Positions 33,111 through 40,654 of a stretch of DNA of 45,064 bases are shown here, piece by piece (positions within the stretch are counted from its first letter, which is position 1; each line of letters begins with the position of its first letter). The stretch lies in assembly GCA_001941045.1 (NCBI GenBank), contig MSHD01000031.1:1-45064 (forward strand), read 5' to 3'. Made by a program: the position numbers and the translations under genes. Source of the stretch: Lachnospiraceae bacterium Zagget2. Lineage in GTDB: Bacteria > Bacillota > Clostridia > Lachnospirales > Lachnospiraceae. The notes under the pieces were generated by a model that saw only the letters and a program-made list of their open reading frames with translations, searched no databases and was not told where the DNA came from.

Positions 33111-34159
33111 ATGGTGAGAAGCCGCAGTTATATTGCAACGCCGCATGGGGCGACCATAAGGGAGCAGTTGATTGAAAGAGGCATGAGTCAGAATGGATAT
33201 GTCTGAAAAGCATATCAGCAAACTTATTAATGGAGATGTGCAGCTTACCCCTGATGTTGCCGTCAGGCTGGAGATGGTTCTTGGCGTTCCGGCTAGTTTC
33301 TGGAGTAATCTTGAGGCTGTTTACAGAGAAAAAAATTGTGAAAGCCGAGGCAGAAAACGCTATGGATGCGGATGTGGAGCTGGCTAAACAATTTCCTTAC
33401 AGTGAAATGGCAAAATTTGGCTGGGTTCCGGAAACAAGAGATTCTAAGGACAAGGTTATTAATTTAAGAAAATATTTTGAAGTAGTTGAGCTGACATTAC
33501 TTAGCAATACGCAAATTACCAGGATCGCGTGTAGAAGATTGGCGATTACGAAGAAAAGCGATCTGGCACTTATGGCATGGGCGCAGGAAGCCAGAATTTT
33601 GGCTCGCGATATGGAAACTTCTTCGATTAACATTAAGGGGTTAATTGCAGTCATACCGAAAATTCGGGAAATGACGGTTATGAAATTCGATGAATTTTTC
33701 CCACAGTTAAAGAAGAAATTGTCTGAATGTGGTATTGCATTGGTGTTTTTGCCTCATCTGAAAGGCTCTTTTTTGCAGGGGGCAACGTTCCTTGATGGAA
33801 ATAAAATTGTTGTAGGTCTTACTGCCCGGGGAAAAGATACAGATAAGTTTTGGTTTAGCCTTTTTCATGAGCTTGCACATATTGTCTATGGACATACAGG
33901 TCAGTTGGATGGAATATCAAAGGAAGATGAAGATGCGGCAGATGAGTGGTCAGGCAACACATTAATTTCCTCAGAGGACTTCCATGCATTTGTAGCGGAC
34001 AGCGATTATTCGGAACAAAATATATGCAAATTTGCATCTGAACAGGGAATCGCACCGGGAATCGTTGTGGGAAGATTGCAGCGCGAGGGTGTGATCAAGT
34101 ATAACATGCTAAATGGGTTAAAGGATCATTATGAGATGGCTGTATGTCCGTCTGTATGA
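33111..34159 (+). pseudogene. HigA-type HTH plus ImmA/IrrE protein broken by two lesions
   Basis: The reading starts at ATG 33111 after AAGGAGG and gives MVRSRSYIATPHGATIREQL, a typical HigA-like N-terminus, but stops at 33206. HTH sequence continues one frame over from 33193 (MDMSEKHISKLINGDVQLTPD). Family members carry about six more residues between GMSQ and MDMSEKH, so about 17 nt seem deleted at 33191-33193. A second shift lies in an A7 run (33329-33335): removing one A restores YREKIVKAEAENAMDAD. The metalloprotease part then runs intact to 34159. A companion HigB toxin is not present upstream; mutT ends 43 nt before. Confidence 0.82.
33362..34159 (+). CDS. ImmA/IrrE metallopeptidase domain, intact remnant
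   Basis: Open part of the broken HTH-protease gene, from the first reasonable ATG after the second lesion. The zinc motif HELAH in FSLFHELAHIVYGH is complete, with the downstream acidic stretch EDEDAADEWSGN. Such proteins often cleave a repressor or act as the antitoxin-like part of HigBA-type modules. No good ribosome binding site is seen before 33362, so expression as a separate protein is doubtful. Confidence 0.6.
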   Translation: MDADVELAKQFPYSEMAKFGWVPETRDSKDKVINLRKYFEVVELTLLSNTQITRIACRRLAITKKSDLALMAWAQEARILARDMETSSINIKGLIAVIPKIREMTVMKFDEFFPQLKKKLSECGIALVFLPHLKGSFLQGATFLDGNKIVVGLTARGKDTDKFWFSLFHELAHIVYGHTGQLDGISKEDEDAADEWSGNTLISSEDFHAFVADSDYSEQNICKFASEQGIAPGIVVGRLQREGVIKYNMLNGLKDHYEMAVCPSV

Positions 34160-34208
34160 TTTTCTGCTGTGGGAACAAAAAAATATGGTAGCCTTTCCGC
34201 GAATCCTG

Positions 34209-34217
34209 TGCTATAAT
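34209..34217 (+). promoter_or_regulatory. Extended -10 promoter of the small HTH gene
   Basis: TGCTATAAT (34209-34217) is a perfect extended -10 element; no good -35 box lies 17 nt upstream (TAGCCT). AGGGGAGGG precedes the ATG at 34256. Confidence 0.6.
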
Positions 34218-34255
34218 TCTCGGGCAATCGAATAAAGTCAGGGGAGGGATGCGTA

Positions 34256-34531
34256 ATGGAACCAGTCTATCTGTCGATCCAGCAGCAGGCGACCGGCCGG
34301 AGAATCCGGGAGCTGCTGAAGGAAAATGGTTATTCGGTACGTGATATTCAGGAAGCCATGGGATTTGCAAATCCGCAGGCTGTCTACAAGTGGCTGTCCG
34401 GCCAGTCGCTGCCGAGTCTCGATAACCTGTTGATCCTGAGCAAAGTATTACACAGAAATATGGAAGATATCCTCGTCATAGACGGGGATATTTCTGGTTT
34501 ATGGGAATTCCTCATATTAAACTGCTGGTAG
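34256..34531 (+). CDS. XRE-family helix-turn-helix protein
   Basis: Small DNA-binding protein of 91 residues. The HTH runs from about residue 14 to 70 (RRIRELLKENGYSVRDIQEAMG, then NPQAVYKWLSGQSLPSLDNLLILSKVL). The tail MEDILVIDG to LILNCW is short and hydrophobic. It is a probable transcription regulator of the XRE type, with its own promoter and no obvious partner; the next gene starts 63 nt downstream. Confidence 0.85.
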   Translation: MEPVYLSIQQQATGRRIRELLKENGYSVRDIQEAMGFANPQAVYKWLSGQSLPSLDNLLILSKVLHRNMEDILVIDGDISGLWEFLILNCW

Positions 34532-34594
34532 AATGACAGCTCACATTCGCTGTGCTATTCTGGTTAACAGAAAAAGACAGGGAGGAAAACGAAG

Positions 34595-35113
34595 ATGAAG
34601 GTGACAAGCGCATACGCAAGCAAGATTCTGAGGCAGCTGAAGGAAGAAAAGGAATACTGGAGAGGCCTGGAGATGCAGTCCAGCGTCTACACGGCGGCGG
34701 TCGACGAGACGCCGGTCGTGCCGGAATACGATTACTCGGAGGTGGCAGCGAAGATCGCGGACATTGATGAGAAGGTGCGGCGCGTCAAACACGCGATCAA
34801 CCTCGCGAACGTGAGCAGTACGGTCACGGTGAATGGGACGGAGATGTCCATCGACACGGTGCTGGTGAAGATGACGCAGCTCAACTGGCGGAAGAATATT
34901 CTTGACAGCATGCGCCAGCGGCTTCCGAAGACGCGGGTCGATCATGCGTTTTCCCGTTACCGCAGCGCGAACCGTTCTCCGGAGTATGAGTACGTCAACT
35001 ATGATCTCGACCTTGTGAAAGCGCAGTATGATGAGATCAGCAGGGAGATCATGGATATTCAGATGGCGCTGGACAGGCACAACCAGACCTTTGAATTTGA
35101 AGTAGAAATCTGA
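34595..35113 (+). CDS. DIP1984 family protein
   Basis: Soluble, charged protein of 172 residues with high helical and coiled-coil content. Conserved family pieces are EYDYSEVAAKIADIDEKVRRVKHAINLAN, split around a short beta region, the segment LVKMTQLNWRKN, and the C-terminus MALDRHNQTFEFEVEI. Older databases call the family septicolysin, but no function is established. AGGGAGGAAAACGAAG precedes the ATG. It ends just before a MITE-like repeat. Confidence 0.85.
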   Translation: MKVTSAYASKILRQLKEEKEYWRGLEMQSSVYTAAVDETPVVPEYDYSEVAAKIADIDEKVRRVKHAINLANVSSTVTVNGTEMSIDTVLVKMTQLNWRKNILDSMRQRLPKTRVDHAFSRYRSANRSPEYEYVNYDLDLVKAQYDEISREIMDIQMALDRHNQTFEFEVEI

Positions 35114-35114
35114 T

Positions 35115-35272
35115 TTTTTCCGGCAGATCATAAGAAAATCGGGTCTTATAAACAGGTGAAAGGTTTAAAGTCAGTAATTATTTCTTTATTGCGTTATCTG
35201 TTGTTTACTGAGGTTTAATGTGAAGCGAAGCAAATCAACGTGGTAATGGAAAATCTTATGATCTGCGAAAAA
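35115..35272. mobile_element. MITE-like element with terminal inverted repeats
   Basis: A 158-bp AT-rich stretch is bounded by GCAGATCATAAGA (35123-35135) and its perfect complement TCTTATGATCTGC (35254-35266). The arms extend outward as TTTTTC and GAAAAA with a 2-nt insertion on the left. A second inner pair TCAGTAA and TTACTGA is nested inside. No ORF is contained and no clear target duplication is seen. A small non-autonomous element is the best reading; a structured RNA is the alternative. Confidence 0.5.
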
Positions 35273-35315
35273 CCGCCGTCTGGCGAAAGCTCTGGTTTCG
35301 GTTTTGAGAGCTTTC
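35268..35315 (-). terminator. Probable terminator of the fic gene
   Basis: On the minus strand, GAAAGCTCT and AGAGCTTTC (35307-35315 and 35285-35293) form a 9-bp stem. A second pairing AAAACCG with CGGTTTT ends in a run of five T. The stem and T-run are not ideally adjacent. Confidence 0.4.
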
Positions 35316-35322
35316 TGAAAAT

Positions 35323-36465
35323 TCAGGTACCCTTCCGAAGAACAGCAAGATATGCTTCGTATGCGAAGGTGCGGTTCCTGCTTGCATTTGTCGTCTGAAC
35401 AAGGATTCCCGCATCGATCAGACGGTTTACAGCACTGGCTGTGGTGTTATATGCAATCCCCAACGCCTCAGAGGTTTTCTGGATCTCAATAATGGGATTG
35501 GACTCCATATAGTGAAACACAAGCATCACGTTTTTGGATGCCCGCCCCATCTGAGAAATTGTCTCTACATTTTCATCATGCAGTGCTGCCAGTTCATCGA
35601 TTGTCGATATTGCGTCTGCAGCTGATTCCGTCAGTGCCTGCAGGAAAAATTGAATCCACTGTTCATAGTTTCCCTTATTTCGGACTTCTGTCATGCGGTC
35701 ATAGTATTCCACACGGTTTTTCTTTAAGAAGTATGAAATATACAGTGCCGGAGTGGTCAGGACTTTCTTTTCCATCAGAAACAGGGTGATCAGAAGTCTT
35801 CCCACGCGACCATTGCCGTCAAGGAAGGGATGAATTGTCTCAAACTGGTAGTGAATGAGAGCCGCACGGGCAAGTACATCCAGATTATCATCCACATTGA
35901 TGTATTTTTCCAGATCAGACATGGCCTCTGTCATGTCTTCAGGTGAAGGCGGAATATATCTTGCGTTTTTGAGTGTACTGCCCTGACCGCCTATCCAGTT
36001 CTGGGAACGACGGAATTCTCCCGGATTCTTTTCCTGTCCACGTACTCCTGACATCAGAACTGCATGAATTTCCCTGATAAAACGGTTGCACAGAGGAAGC
36101 TCCTTTAGCCGTTTTAGTGCATATTCGGTTGCTTTAATATAGTTTACAACATCTGCGACATCACGGTTCGCGTTGACATCAATCATGGGGTCGAGCACAT
36201 CTTCAAGCGTCGCCTGTGTTCCTTCAATCTGAGAAGACATCAGAGCCTCTTTACGCACGTACATGGAGACGAACAGGTCAACATTTGGAATGCGGGTTGC
36301 AACGCTATCCAGGACGGCCAGCTGCGAGTTTGCCTTTACCAGTAAACGGATGATTTCTTCCGACATCTCAATTGGCGGAACAGGTGGCAGTGCATTTGGC
36401 ACAAACGATTGATATGCCATTTCGCCTGATAAATTTGTTTTATAATAACCAGCCCGGTTGCTCAT
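35323..36465 (-). CDS. Fic family protein (adenylyltransferase) with own inhibitory motif
   Basis: Fic-domain enzyme of 380 residues, expected to transfer AMP from ATP to a protein hydroxyl. The core motif HPFLDGNGRVGR begins at His212, and the N-terminal inhibitory helix carries SSQIEG (Ser77 to Gly82), matching [S/T]xxxE[G/N], so this is a class II, self-inhibited Fic. The C-terminal third has a winged helix (VFHYMESNPIIEIQKTSEALGI, as pieces) for DNA or protein binding. It is intact, on the minus strand, with AAGGAG before the ATG and a promoter surrounded by repeated TGAAAT motifs that suggest autoregulation. Confidence 0.93.
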   Translation of the reverse strand: MSNRAGYYKTNLSGEMAYQSFVPNALPPVPPIEMSEEIIRLLVKANSQLAVLDSVATRIPNVDLFVSMYVRKEALMSSQIEGTQATLEDVLDPMIDVNANRDVADVVNYIKATEYALKRLKELPLCNRFIREIHAVLMSGVRGQEKNPGEFRRSQNWIGGQGSTLKNARYIPPSPEDMTEAMSDLEKYINVDDNLDVLARAALIHYQFETIHPFLDGNGRVGRLLITLFLMEKKVLTTPALYISYFLKKNRVEYYDRMTEVRNKGNYEQWIQFFLQALTESAADAISTIDELAALHDENVETISQMGRASKNVMLVFHYMESNPIIEIQKTSEALGIAYNTTASAVNRLIDAGILVQTTNASRNRTFAYEAYLAVLRKGT

Positions 36466-36506
36466 ACGTATCGGCTCCTTTCAATGTAATCTGAAATACT
36501 GTTTTC

Positions 36507-36534
36507 ATTATATCAATGTTATTTCAATTTGCAA
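36507..36534 (-). promoter_or_regulatory. sigma-A promoter of fic
   Basis: On the minus strand TTGCAA (36529-36534), 16-nt spacer, TATAAT (36507-36512). The leader is about 35 nt. Confidence 0.7.
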
Positions 36535-36538
36535 GATA

Positions 36539-36581
36539 AAACTGAAATAAAAAGAAAAAGTTTAGATTCTTATTTCAGTTT
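36539..36581. promoter_or_regulatory. Perfect inverted repeat upstream of fic, possible operator
   Basis: AAACTGAAATAA (36539-36550) and TTATTTCAGTTT (36570-36581) are perfect complements 19 nt apart. The TGAAAT core recurs at 36492-36497 and, inverted, near 36521-36526 within the promoter. It could instead terminate oxalate decarboxylase transcription on the minus strand, but the stem is AT-rich. Confidence 0.45.
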
Positions 36582-36616
36582 AATACACTGAATTCGAGTA
36601 TGGGCAGGGCGTAAAA

Positions 36617-37885
36617 CTAAGATTTCTTCTTAAAATCAAAATTCTTAAAATACCGTATATTCTGCGGCGTTCCTTCCGCATAGGGAAACTCATATCCGGG
36701 GTACTTCACCACCGGGCAGCGCTCCTGCTTCAGATTCCGGATAAATTCATCCGGCAGATTCAGGACCGTCTTGATGACCTCTGACGGTGTATTGGCCATC
36801 CACTGCGCCAGCGACATGTCGGAGAAGTGGTCGCTCTTGAAAAATTCCAGAAATACCAGTTTATCCTTGCCGGTGTTCTGCACGTAGTGGAACCCGCCGA
36901 CGGGGACATAGCCGACATCGCCCGCCCGATAGTTGAAGGTGCGGGCCTTGGGACCGGGCATGAAGACGGTCATGCGGGCCTCGCCACGGATATAATACTG
37001 AAATTCGTCGTTGTTGGTGTGCCAGTGGATCTCGCGCATTGCGCCGGGTTCCACCTCGACCAGCGCGCAGGCCACGCTCCTGCAGGCGGGAAAGTTGCGG
37101 CTGTCCAGAATGCGGATGGAGCCGCCTTCGCCGAGAATGGGCTCCACATGGATCAGCTCATGCTTGTAGGTGTGGGGGACAGCGCCGTAGGGAGACTTGA
37201 TGGTCTGCGATTCGATGGGACCGGGATCGCCGCCGTCCGTGATATAGACTTCCTTTGGTGGAATCTCATCAAATGTGGATTCCGGGCAGCCGAAATTGGC
37301 GGAGAGCACGTCTCTCGGAATGTGCGCGAACAGCTCGCTGATGGAGAAGGTGTTGTCCTCGGAATACTCGCCCTTGTCGAAGAGCATCAGAAACTCGCAG
37401 CCCTCATGCAGTCCCTGGATAGAGTGCGGGATGTTCTTCGGGAAAATCCAGCCCTCGCCCGGCTTACAGTCCACGATAAAATTCCGCCCCATCTCGTCCA
37501 CGGCTGTGACGCGCGCGCCACCCACCAGCACAAAGCCGAACTCTGACTGCTGGTGCGAGTGCATCTCCCGCACGCCTGGAGAGAGGTTCATATCTACGAT
37601 GGCGAAGGTGTCTGAGACAGGCAGTTCCCGCTTCGTGATTTCCCGCGACCAGCCGCCCGGTTCGATCTTCATATGCGTGTCCGAGAAGGAAAAGTGCAGA
37701 TTGGGGAGCAGTCCGTGGTCGGTTGCGGGCGGGACGATGAGATCCGGGTTCTCCAGATCGCGCGCGAGGTCCCGCGGTCCTAAGTCCAGCGCGCCCGCGC
37801 CGTCGCTGCGGATGGGCTCCGGCTGCTTCGCGGCCTTCAGCTGATCCAGCTTCTTCTGCATGCGTTCCTGGTAATGTCGATTCAT
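36617..37885 (-). CDS. oxdC: Oxalate decarboxylase, bicupin (OxdC-like)
   Basis: Manganese bicupin of 422 residues, expected to convert oxalate to formate and CO2. Using an offset of 14 from Bacillus OxdC, all metal ligands are present: His109, His111, Glu115, His154 in the N-terminal cupin and His287, His289, Glu294, His333 in the C-terminal cupin. Arg106, Arg284, Glu347 and the lid glutamate Glu176 (lid SEDNT instead of SENST) are also kept. The Trp between the two N-terminal metal histidines (Trp96 in OxdC) is Ser110 here, while the C-terminal one (Trp288) is kept. No signal peptide. CGGAGG precedes the ATG. It stands alone on the minus strand. Confidence 0.9.
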   Translation of the reverse strand: MNRHYQERMQKKLDQLKAAKQPEPIRSDGAGALDLGPRDLARDLENPDLIVPPATDHGLLPNLHFSFSDTHMKIEPGGWSREITKRELPVSDTFAIVDMNLSPGVREMHSHQQSEFGFVLVGGARVTAVDEMGRNFIVDCKPGEGWIFPKNIPHSIQGLHEGCEFLMLFDKGEYSEDNTFSISELFAHIPRDVLSANFGCPESTFDEIPPKEVYITDGGDPGPIESQTIKSPYGAVPHTYKHELIHVEPILGEGGSIRILDSRNFPACRSVACALVEVEPGAMREIHWHTNNDEFQYYIRGEARMTVFMPGPKARTFNYRAGDVGYVPVGGFHYVQNTGKDKLVFLEFFKSDHFSDMSLAQWMANTPSEVIKTVLNLPDEFIRNLKQERCPVVKYPGYEFPYAEGTPQNIRYFKNFDFKKKS

Positions 37886-38000
37886 GGAATACCTCCGTTC
37901 ACAATAAAGTCACTTCCAGTCTGCCCATTTCCCGCCTGGTTTATGTATACCCTTCGCGGCTCCAGCCATACGACTACCACCCGCCGCCGCAAGTTTCATC

Positions 38001-38029
38001 TTGTCAAGTATCTGAAAAAATGGTATGCT
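38001..38029 (+). promoter_or_regulatory. sigma-A promoter of the Nudix gene
   Basis: TTGTCA (38001-38006), 17-nt spacer, TATGCT (38024-38029). The remainder of 37886-38073 shows only the oxdC leader on the other strand. Confidence 0.65.
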
Positions 38030-38073
38030 GTATTCATTCTTAAGAGACACACCAGACGACAGGAGGAATTGCA

Positions 38074-38520
38074 GTGATAGAGGCAGTGAGCTGTGGCGGT
38101 GTGGTGATATTTCGGGGCAAGATACTGCTCTTGTATAAAAATTACAGGAATAAGTACGAGGGCTGGGTGCTGCCCAAAGGGACTGTAGAGCCGGGGGAGG
38201 AGCATCCCCAGACGGCGACCCGCGAGGTGCGGGAGGAGACCGGCGTCGACGCGCGGATCATCAAGTACGTCGGCAAGAGTCAGTACACCTTCACGGTGCC
38301 GGAGGACGTGATCGAGAAGGATGTCCACTGGTATCTGATGATGGCGGACAGCTACTACAGCAAACCACAGCGTGAAGAATACTTTTTGGATTCCGGATAC
38401 TACAAATATCATGAGGCGTATCATTTGTTGAAATTCCCGAATGAGAAGCAGATTCTGGAAAAAGCATACGGCGAGTATACAGAGATGAAACGGAACAACC
38501 TCTGGAAGAACCGCGCGTAG
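38074..38520 (+). CDS. Nudix hydrolase
   Basis: Nudix-family pyrophosphohydrolase of 148 residues. The full box GTVEPGEEHPQTATREVREE followed by TGV fits GX5EX7REUXEEXGU. LPKG before it is typical of Ap4A-like or general Nudix enzymes. The start is GTG at 38074 with AGGAGG (38061-38066) 7 nt upstream. Substrate unknown. It marks the return to core-type gene order (YtfI, YtfJ, rpmB). Confidence 0.88.
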   Translation: MIEAVSCGGVVIFRGKILLLYKNYRNKYEGWVLPKGTVEPGEEHPQTATREVREETGVDARIIKYVGKSQYTFTVPEDVIEKDVHWYLMMADSYYSKPQREEYFLDSGYYKYHEAYHLLKFPNEKQILEKAYGEYTEMKRNNLWKNRA

Positions 38521-38570
38521 GAGGAGGCTGCGAGCAACCGCAGTCCCTTTTGTTATAGGGAGGCCGTAGG

Positions 38571-38894
38571 ATGAGATGGTATAAGCGGCTTTATCTGGGG
38601 CCGAACGCGGCCTGTAATATCGGGAAGATACGCAGGAAAGCGGAGGAGGGCAGGCGGCAGCCCGGAGTGTATTACATTACACTGGCCAGCACGCCGGGAA
38701 ACCTGCTGGATATCTTTCACGATATCATGCTTGCGCAGCCCTTATTTGCAGAAGTGCAGCGGCTCGATATCGTGGGCATCGCGATCGGACAGCAGGAGGC
38801 CTACCGTCTGGCGGAGCGCATCGTGTTTGAGCTCTATCAGGAGACCGGCGGCTTTGATCCGGCGTCGTATTTTCAGGAGGATGACTTTTGTTAA
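38571..38894 (+). CDS. Conserved hypothetical protein upstream of ytfI-like gene
   Basis: Protein of 107 residues that I cannot place in a named family. It starts MRWYKRLYLGPNAACNIGKI, has a central hydrophobic segment (TPGNLLDIFHDIML) and an acidic end (YFQEDDFC). No transmembrane helix or signal is clear. It overlaps the DUF2953 gene by 7 nt and has a GGGAGG site before the ATG, so it is probably translated with it and may share its sporulation context. Confidence 0.75.
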   Translation: MRWYKRLYLGPNAACNIGKIRRKAEEGRRQPGVYYITLASTPGNLLDIFHDIMLAQPLFAEVQRLDIVGIAIGQQEAYRLAERIVFELYQETGGFDPASYFQEDDFC

Positions 38895-39895
38895 TTTTAA
38901 AGATATTGGGAATCCTGATACTGAGCATACTGGCGTTGATACTGCTGATTCTCTGCGCGCTGCTGTTCGTGCCGGTGACTTACCGCCTGGAGCTGGAAAA
39001 GCAGGAGAGAGCGGAGGTCACAGCGAAGGTCGGCTGGCTGCTGCGCTTCGTGTCGGTTCGCTACCGATTACAGTACCCGGGTGAAGACGGCGGGCTGTTT
39101 CAGGATCTGCAGGTAAAGATTCTTGGATTCACAGTTCTGAGGCCTTTCGCTCAGGAGGAAGAGAAACCGCCGGATAAGCAGAAAAAGAAGAAAAAAAATA
39201 AGTCGAAGCGAGAGAAGAAAGAAACGCATAAGGCATCTGAAGCGGAAATCCGCCGCGAGGAAAGTGCAGACGGGCAGCCATATGACGGTTCGGACAGGGC
39301 TAAGCATCAGGAATGCGAACAGACGGCGAGTTGCTCTGAGGGGACGCAGAATCAAAAAACAGAAGAGCCTCATGACCTCCCGCAGCACTCCTTGAATGAG
39401 ACGAAACACAAAGAGAAGAAGCCCCGTGTCCCCCTCAGCGAAAGAATCCGCGGGATATTCCGAAAGATTGCAGGCGTGTTCCACGGCCTTGTTGACAGGA
39501 TGAAACACATCGGAGAAACCCTGCAGAATCTCCTGCACAAAAAGGATGAGCTGCTCAGCTTCTGGAGAATGGAGGAATTTGTCCGGGCCAGAGCGTTTCT
39601 GATAAAGGAGCTGAAGCATCTGTGGAAGCGATACCGGCCGCGCCGCGTGGAGGGCGCGCTGCACTTCGGCTTCGACGATCCGTCGACGACCGGCCTGTGT
39701 ATGGGGGCATTGTCCGTGCTCAGCCCCTGGTATCCGGGGAAGATGGATCTTACACCGGACTTTGACCGGAAGATACTGGAAGGAAATCTGGAAATTCGTG
39801 GGCATATTCAGCTGTATGTGCTGCTCTTCGCGGCGCTGCGGATCTGGCGTAACCGGGACGTGCGGTATATGTACGGGCGCTGGAAAGAGAGATAG
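38888..39895 (+). CDS. DUF2953 protein (YtfI-like)
   Basis: Membrane-anchored protein of 335 residues. One N-terminal transmembrane helix (about 3-28) is followed by a beta-rich part, a long charged Lys/Glu-rich low-complexity region (about 92-180), and a conserved C-terminus (HFGFDDPSTTGLCMG, then YPGKMDLTPDF). The start is TTG at 38888 with AGGAGG upstream inside the previous gene. In Bacillus, ytfI sits directly before ytfJ/gerW, as here. Function is not established; a role in sporulation is inferred from location. Confidence 0.85.
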   Translation: MLILKILGILILSILALILLILCALLFVPVTYRLELEKQERAEVTAKVGWLLRFVSVRYRLQYPGEDGGLFQDLQVKILGFTVLRPFAQEEEKPPDKQKKKKKNKSKREKKETHKASEAEIRREESADGQPYDGSDRAKHQECEQTASCSEGTQNQKTEEPHDLPQHSLNETKHKEKKPRVPLSERIRGIFRKIAGVFHGLVDRMKHIGETLQNLLHKKDELLSFWRMEEFVRARAFLIKELKHLWKRYRPRRVEGALHFGFDDPSTTGLCMGALSVLSPWYPGKMDLTPDFDRKILEGNLEIRGHIQLYVLLFAALRIWRNRDVRYMYGRWKER

Positions 39896-39904
39896 GAGGA
39901 TCTT

Positions 39905-40312
39905 ATGAGCGAAAAAAACAGCAACGGTTTTGATTCGACGGTCGCGTCCCTTTTCAAGGGGATGGACCAGTTCATTTCCACCAAGACGGTGGTGGGCGAC
40001 GCGATCACGGTGGGTGATACGATCCTTCTTCCGCTGGTGGATGTCTCCTTCGGCGTAGGTGCCGGAGCGAGTTCGAGCGACAGCAAGAACAATGGCGCGG
40101 GCGGCCTGGGGGGCAAGATTTCCCCGAGCGCGGTGCTCGTCATCAAGGACGGCAGCATCCGCCTTGTGAATGTGAAGAATCAGGACGCCGTGACGAAGGT
40201 GCTCGACATGGTGCCGGATCTGGTGAACCGTTTTACCGGAAAGAATGCAGACCCTGAAGTCGACAGGGCGGTGGACGACATTGTCAGTGAATACGGCGAC
40301 AAAGAGAAATAA
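39905..40312 (+). CDS. ytfJ: GerW family sporulation protein (YtfJ)
   Basis: Protein of 135 residues of the GerW/YtfJ family, found in spore-formers. Conserved pieces include VGDAITVGDTILLPLVDVSFG, a Gly/Ala/Ser-rich stretch (about 52-78) and SPSAVLVIKDGSIRLV. In Bacillus the protein is linked to spore germination. Its presence is the clearest sign that the organism forms spores. AGGAGG lies 7 nt before the ATG. Confidence 0.92.
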   Translation: MSEKNSNGFDSTVASLFKGMDQFISTKTVVGDAITVGDTILLPLVDVSFGVGAGASSSDSKNNGAGGLGGKISPSAVLVIKDGSIRLVNVKNQDAVTKVLDMVPDLVNRFTGKNADPEVDRAVDDIVSEYGDKEK

Positions 40313-40319
40313 AAAGTGC

Positions 40320-40348
40320 TTGCAAAAAACAGGCGATTCTGGTAGAAT
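40320..40348 (+). promoter_or_regulatory. sigma-A promoter of rpmB
   Basis: TTGCAA (40320-40325), 17-nt spacer, TAGAAT (40343-40348), beginning 8 nt after the ytfJ stop. The leader is about 45 nt. Confidence 0.7.
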
Positions 40349-40399
40349 AGCAGAAGTTGTGAGCCACTGTGCTCAAATATGCGTTAAGGAGGTGCAGTG

Positions 40400-40585
40400 A
40401 TGGCGAAATGTGCGATTTGCGATAAGGGCGTCCACTTTGGAATCAAGGTGAGCCATTCCCACAGAAGGTCCAACCGGATGTGGAAGCCGAACGTAAAGTC
40501 TGTGAGAGTGAAGACAGAAGGCGGGACAAAGAAGATGTATGTATGCACTTCTTGCCTCAAATCCGGCAAGGTTGAGCGGGCTTAA
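40400..40585 (+). CDS. rpmB: 50S ribosomal protein L28, zinc-binding form
   Basis: Protein of the large subunit, 61 residues. Two Cys pairs, CAIC (4-7) and CTSC (49-52), make the zinc-binding C+ type. ATG 40400 follows AAGGAGG (40386-40392) at 7 nt; a GTG one codon upstream is not needed. It is a single-gene unit between a promoter and a terminator. The order rpmB, Asp23-like, DhaL-like, recG matches rpmB-yloU-yloV-recG in Bacillus, except for orientation. Confidence 0.96.
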   Translation: MAKCAICDKGVHFGIKVSHSHRRSNRMWKPNVKSVRVKTEGGTKKMYVCTSCLKSGKVERA

Positions 40586-40613
40586 GAGGGCAGACCGACG
40601 AAGAAAGGCATAG

Positions 40614-40640
40614 AGGGTGTCGCGGTGCGATGCCCTTTTT
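40614..40640 (+). terminator. rho-independent terminator of rpmB
   Basis: A 10-bp stem (two G-U pairs) of AGGGTGTCGC (40614-40623) with GCGATGCCCT (40627-40636), loop GGT, then a T-run to 40640. Confidence 0.8.
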
Positions 40641-40654
40641 GTATGTGCCGCACT

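Noticed and set aside
36539-36581. Inverted repeat considered as terminator of the oxalate decarboxylase gene.
   Set aside because: The stem is AT-rich with a 19-nt loop, and its motif recurs in the fic promoter, which fits an operator better; termination is not excluded.
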